Shown here: positions 63,833 to 64,000 of the stretch, piece by piece
Position numbering within the stretch: the stretch's first letter is position 1
How the letters are laid out: each line of letters opens with the position of its first letter
Source of the DNA: Portunus trituberculatus
Taxonomy: Eukaryota > Arthropoda > Malacostraca > Decapoda > Portunidae
Length of the DNA: 64,000 nucleotides
NCBI RefSeq assembly: GCF_017591435.1
Contig: NC_059301.1
Span: 32,260,986 to 32,324,985 of the forward strand
Direction of reading: 5' to 3'
The notes under the pieces: model-generated
The model's database searches: none
What the model was told of the DNA's origin: nothing
Seen by the model: the letters and a program-made list of their open reading frames with translations, nothing else
Made by a program: the position numbers and the translations under genes

Positions 63833-64000
63833 TGTAGATCTTGCAATTAGCTGAAAATTTTCAGAATTTTCATCAGAAGGCTATATTCAACAGTGTTTCA
63901 ATAAATTTAGTATAAGAACAAGGTAAATAAAAACTTCAATAGAAGCTTAATAATGGTGATAAGTATATGAGTATTTCCTCTATAATGGCTAAAAAAAATA
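63833..64000. other. MRPL14 upstream flank to window end
   Basis: A/T-rich 168 bases with no recognisable promoter element; presumably 5' UTR and proximal promoter of MRPL14. Confidence 0.4.

Overview
This is eukaryotic nuclear DNA. It has GT-AG introns, no bacterial gene packing, very dense dinucleotide microsatellites, and a large load of non-LTR retrotransposons and TA-target DNA transposons. The two host proteins, the element families and the repeat style fit an arthropod, most likely a decapod crustacean; that placement is inference. Two conserved mitochondrial genes point towards each other. A Coq8/ADCK-type atypical kinase (ubiquinone synthesis) runs on the + strand in ten coding exons from 6831 to 31207. 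MRPL14 (mitochondrial ribosomal protein uL14m) runs on the - strand in two coding exons, 63832-63625 and 39624-39371, split by a 24-kb intron. I recognise no other host gene. | Layout. 1-6800: microsatellites, an inverted-repeat element (2761-3795) and a PIF/Harbinger derivative with the start of a HARBI1-like nuclease (5068-5956). 6831-11287: Coq8 exons 1-6, including an unusual 1.6-kb exon 3. 11288-22438 (intron 6): a chain of pogo/Tigger-like elements, most joined by (TA)n tracts and several nested. 22439-31207: Coq8 exons 7-10; intron 7 holds a CR1-like LINE with an SGNH-esterase module, and intron 9 holds a TA-type element with a LINE tail inside. 31208-39281: intergenic; it holds a nearly full-length LINE whose N-terminal coiled-coil module runs into the endonuclease, broken by a TTAA-flanked insertion, plus a truncated second copy. 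39371-63832: MRPL14, whose intron contains nested transposons up to four levels deep. | The two host genes share only the organelle. Coq8 supports coenzyme Q assembly on the matrix side of the inner membrane, and uL14m is a large-subunit protein of the mitoribosome. Almost everything else is mobile DNA at different stages of decay. Which element interrupts which gives a partial insertion order: I before J before B before D, E and the CACTG element, then F, the hairpin and C. | Most interesting points: a LINE family repeatedly flanked by (AC)n on both sides and carrying an ORF1p-like module fused ahead of the endonuclease; an apparently expanded Coq8 N-terminal region with an internal duplication; four TTAA-flanked piggyBac-like insertions, one of which accounts exactly for a reading-frame break; and several independent insertions stacked on a single TA.
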